Below the pieces are notes generated by a model, which worked only from the letters and a program-made list of their open reading frames with translations, did not search any database and was not told the origin of the DNA. Shown here piece after piece: positions 6,295-7,764 of a stretch of DNA of 7,764 nt; the stretch's first letter is position 1; each line of letters starts with the position of its first letter. This DNA comes from RGIG8700 sp964568815 (GTDB lineage Bacteria; Bacillota; Clostridia; RGIG6154), in assembly GCA_964568815.1 (NCBI GenBank), contig CAZMRY010000070.1, forward strand, positions 1 to 7,764, read 5' to 3'. The translations under genes and the position numbers were made by a program.

Positions 6295-7764
6295 TGGATA
6301 TAGTTAAAATACTTTCAGAGGAATTTGATGTTAAACCACATTTCGTACAGAACATAATCGATTTAATAGACGGCGACAATACAATCCCCTTTATAGCAAG
6401 ATACAGAAAGGAAGCAACAGGCTCCTGCGACGACCAGGTGCTCCGTGAGCTTTCGGACAGACTTACTTATTTAAGAAACTTCGAAAAAAGAAAAGAAGAA
6501 ATTTCTGCATCTATAACAGAAAGCGGAAATATGACAGATGAAATCGCAAAGGCTATTGAAGAGGCTCAGACTCTTGCAGCTCTTGAGGACATTTACCGTC
6601 CTTTCAGACCTAAAAAGCAGACAAGAGCAACACTTGCTAAGGCAAAAGGTCTTGAACCACTTGCAAAGCTTATTTTAGAGCAGAATACAAACTGTGACCC
6701 CTACAAAGAGGCAGAAAGCTACATTGACAGCGAAAAGGGTGTTGAAACTATTGATGATGCCATAAACGGTGCTAAGGACATTATCGCAGAAACTGTTTCA
6801 GATGATGCCTTCATAAGAGGAAAAGTGCGAAACAGCTTATCCGCAAGAGGTCTTATTTCTACCAAAAATACAAAAGAAGAAGACTCTGTTTATTCTATGT
6901 ATTATGAATATTCAGAGCCTGCATCAAGAATTCCGTCACACCGAATTCTTGCCATAAACAGAGGCGAGGCAGAGGAATTCTTAAAGGTTTCAATAACAGG
7001 TGACGATGAATTTATCTTAGGCTATATAAACAGACATTTTGTAAAGGGTAAATCTGTTTGTTCAACCCTTGTAGCAGATGCCATAGAGGACTCATACAAA
7101 AGACTTATCTTCCCATCTGTAGAAAGAGAAATCAGAAACGCTTTAACAGAAAGGGCATCGGATGCGGCAATCGGTGTTTTTGCAGACAACTTAGAGCCGC
7201 TTATAATGCAACCGCCTGTTAAAAACAGAGTTTGTATGGGATTTGACCCTGCATACAGAACAGGCTGTAAAATCGCGGTATGTGACGAAACAGGTAAGGT
7301 TTTAGACACAACGGTTGTTTACCCTACCCCACCGCAGAACAAAAAAGAAGAGGCTAAAAAAACACTTACAGACTTAATCAAAAAGCACAAAATTACTTTA
7401 ATTGCAATCGGCAACGGTACAGCATCAAAAGAGTCTGAAATATTCGTTGCAGAGCTTATTAAGGAAATCGGCGGTATTGAATATATGATGGTAAACGAGG
7501 CAGGTGCTTCTGTTTACTCTGCATCAAAGCTCGGGGCAGAAGAGTTCCCTGAATTTGATGTTTCTTTAAGGAGTGCAGTGTCAATTGCAAGAAGACTTCA
7601 AGACCCTCTTTCAGAGCTTGTTAAAATCGACCCTAAATCTATAGGTGTAGGTCAGTATCAGCACGACCTTCCTCAAAAGCAGTTAAGCGAAACCCTTTCC
7701 CATGTGGTTGAAGACTGCGTTAACAGAGTTGGTGTTGATTTGAACACCGCCTCTCCGTCTCTTT
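6294..7764 (+). CDS. tex: Tex, S1-type RNA-binding transcription accessory protein, 5' portion
   Basis: The first 490 residues of Tex are present; the frame is open to the window edge. Family members are usually a little over 700 residues, so roughly the last third is missing, including the rest of the helix-hairpin-helix region and the C-terminal S1 domain. Visible landmarks are the N-terminal family motif TIPFIARYRKEATG (30-43), LEDIYRPFRPKKQTRA (97-112), a YqgF/RNase H-like domain starting at VCMGFDPAYRTGCK (313-326), NEAGASVYSAS (401-411), and GVGQYQHDL (451-459) leading into GVDLNTASPS. Tex is a cytoplasmic nucleic-acid-binding protein related to eukaryotic Spt6 and affects transcription and, in some pathogens, toxin expression; its exact activity in Clostridia is poorly defined. 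The ATG overlaps the preceding stop by 1 nt (TAATG), implying co-transcription with the exporter genes. No separate promoter is evident immediately upstream. Confidence 0.95.
   Translation, partial: MDIVKILSEEFDVKPHFVQNIIDLIDGDNTIPFIARYRKEATGSCDDQVLRELSDRLTYLRNFEKRKEEISASITESGNMTDEIAKAIEEAQTLAALEDIYRPFRPKKQTRATLAKAKGLEPLAKLILEQNTNCDPYKEAESYIDSEKGVETIDDAINGAKDIIAETVSDDAFIRGKVRNSLSARGLISTKNTKEEDSVYSMYYEYSEPASRIPSHRILAINRGEAEEFLKVSITGDDEFILGYINRHFVKGKSVCSTLVADAIEDSYKRLIFPSVEREIRNALTERASDAAIGVFADNLEPLIMQPPVKNRVCMGFDPAYRTGCKIAVCDETGKVLDTTVVYPTPPQNKKEEAKKTLTDLIKKHKITLIAIGNGTASKESEIFVAELIKEIGGIEYMMVNEAGASVYSASKLGAEEFPEFDVSLRSAVSIARRLQDPLSELVKIDPKSIGVGQYQHDLPQKQLSETLSHVVEDCVNRVGVDLNTASPSL

Noticed and set aside
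7022..7309. Minus-strand open frame of 95 codons opposite tex
   Set aside because: It overlaps the conserved Tex core and its YqgF-like domain in antisense, with no recognisable domain of its own.

Overview
The window looks like a chromosomal segment from a low-GC Bacillota, most likely class Clostridia. The DNA is AT-rich, the Shine-Dalgarno sequences are close to perfect (AGAAAGGCGGTGA, GGAGGTGAT), and the encoded proteins (a Bacillus-like PolA, a two-gene ABC exporter, Tex) fit that group. Species cannot be named from this sequence. Nothing points to recent horizontal transfer: there are no transposases, integrases, phage genes, tRNAs or CRISPR repeats, and base composition looks uniform throughout.

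Layout. Positions 1-2531 on the minus strand hold polA (DNA polymerase I), complete except for what is probably a handful of C-terminal residues beyond the left edge. Positions 2532-2717 form the only intergenic region (186 bp). It is divergent, with a promoter for polA, a promoter for the plus-strand genes, and between them a cluster of GTGCAA/TTGCAC inverted repeats that looks like a protein-binding site. Positions 2718-4511 and 4504-6294 on the plus strand encode two ABC half-transporters overlapping by 8 nt. Position 6294 to the right edge encodes the first 490 residues of Tex, an RNA-binding transcription accessory protein, whose ATG overlaps the preceding stop codon by 1 nt.

How the genes work together. 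The two ABC proteins almost certainly form one heterodimeric exporter. The first has a degenerate Walker B (Asp in place of the catalytic Glu) but a canonical LSGGQ. The second has a canonical Walker B Glu but a deviant LSAGQ. This reciprocal pattern is that of asymmetric exporters of the BmrCD / LmrCD / TM287-288 class, with one hydrolytic and one degenerate ATP site. Tex appears co-transcribed and translationally coupled to the exporter, but no functional link is evident.

The genes are ordinary housekeeping and transport functions, and I see no convincing new system. The points most worth a second look are the inverted-repeat cluster between the divergent promoters and the tight coupling of tex to an exporter operon.
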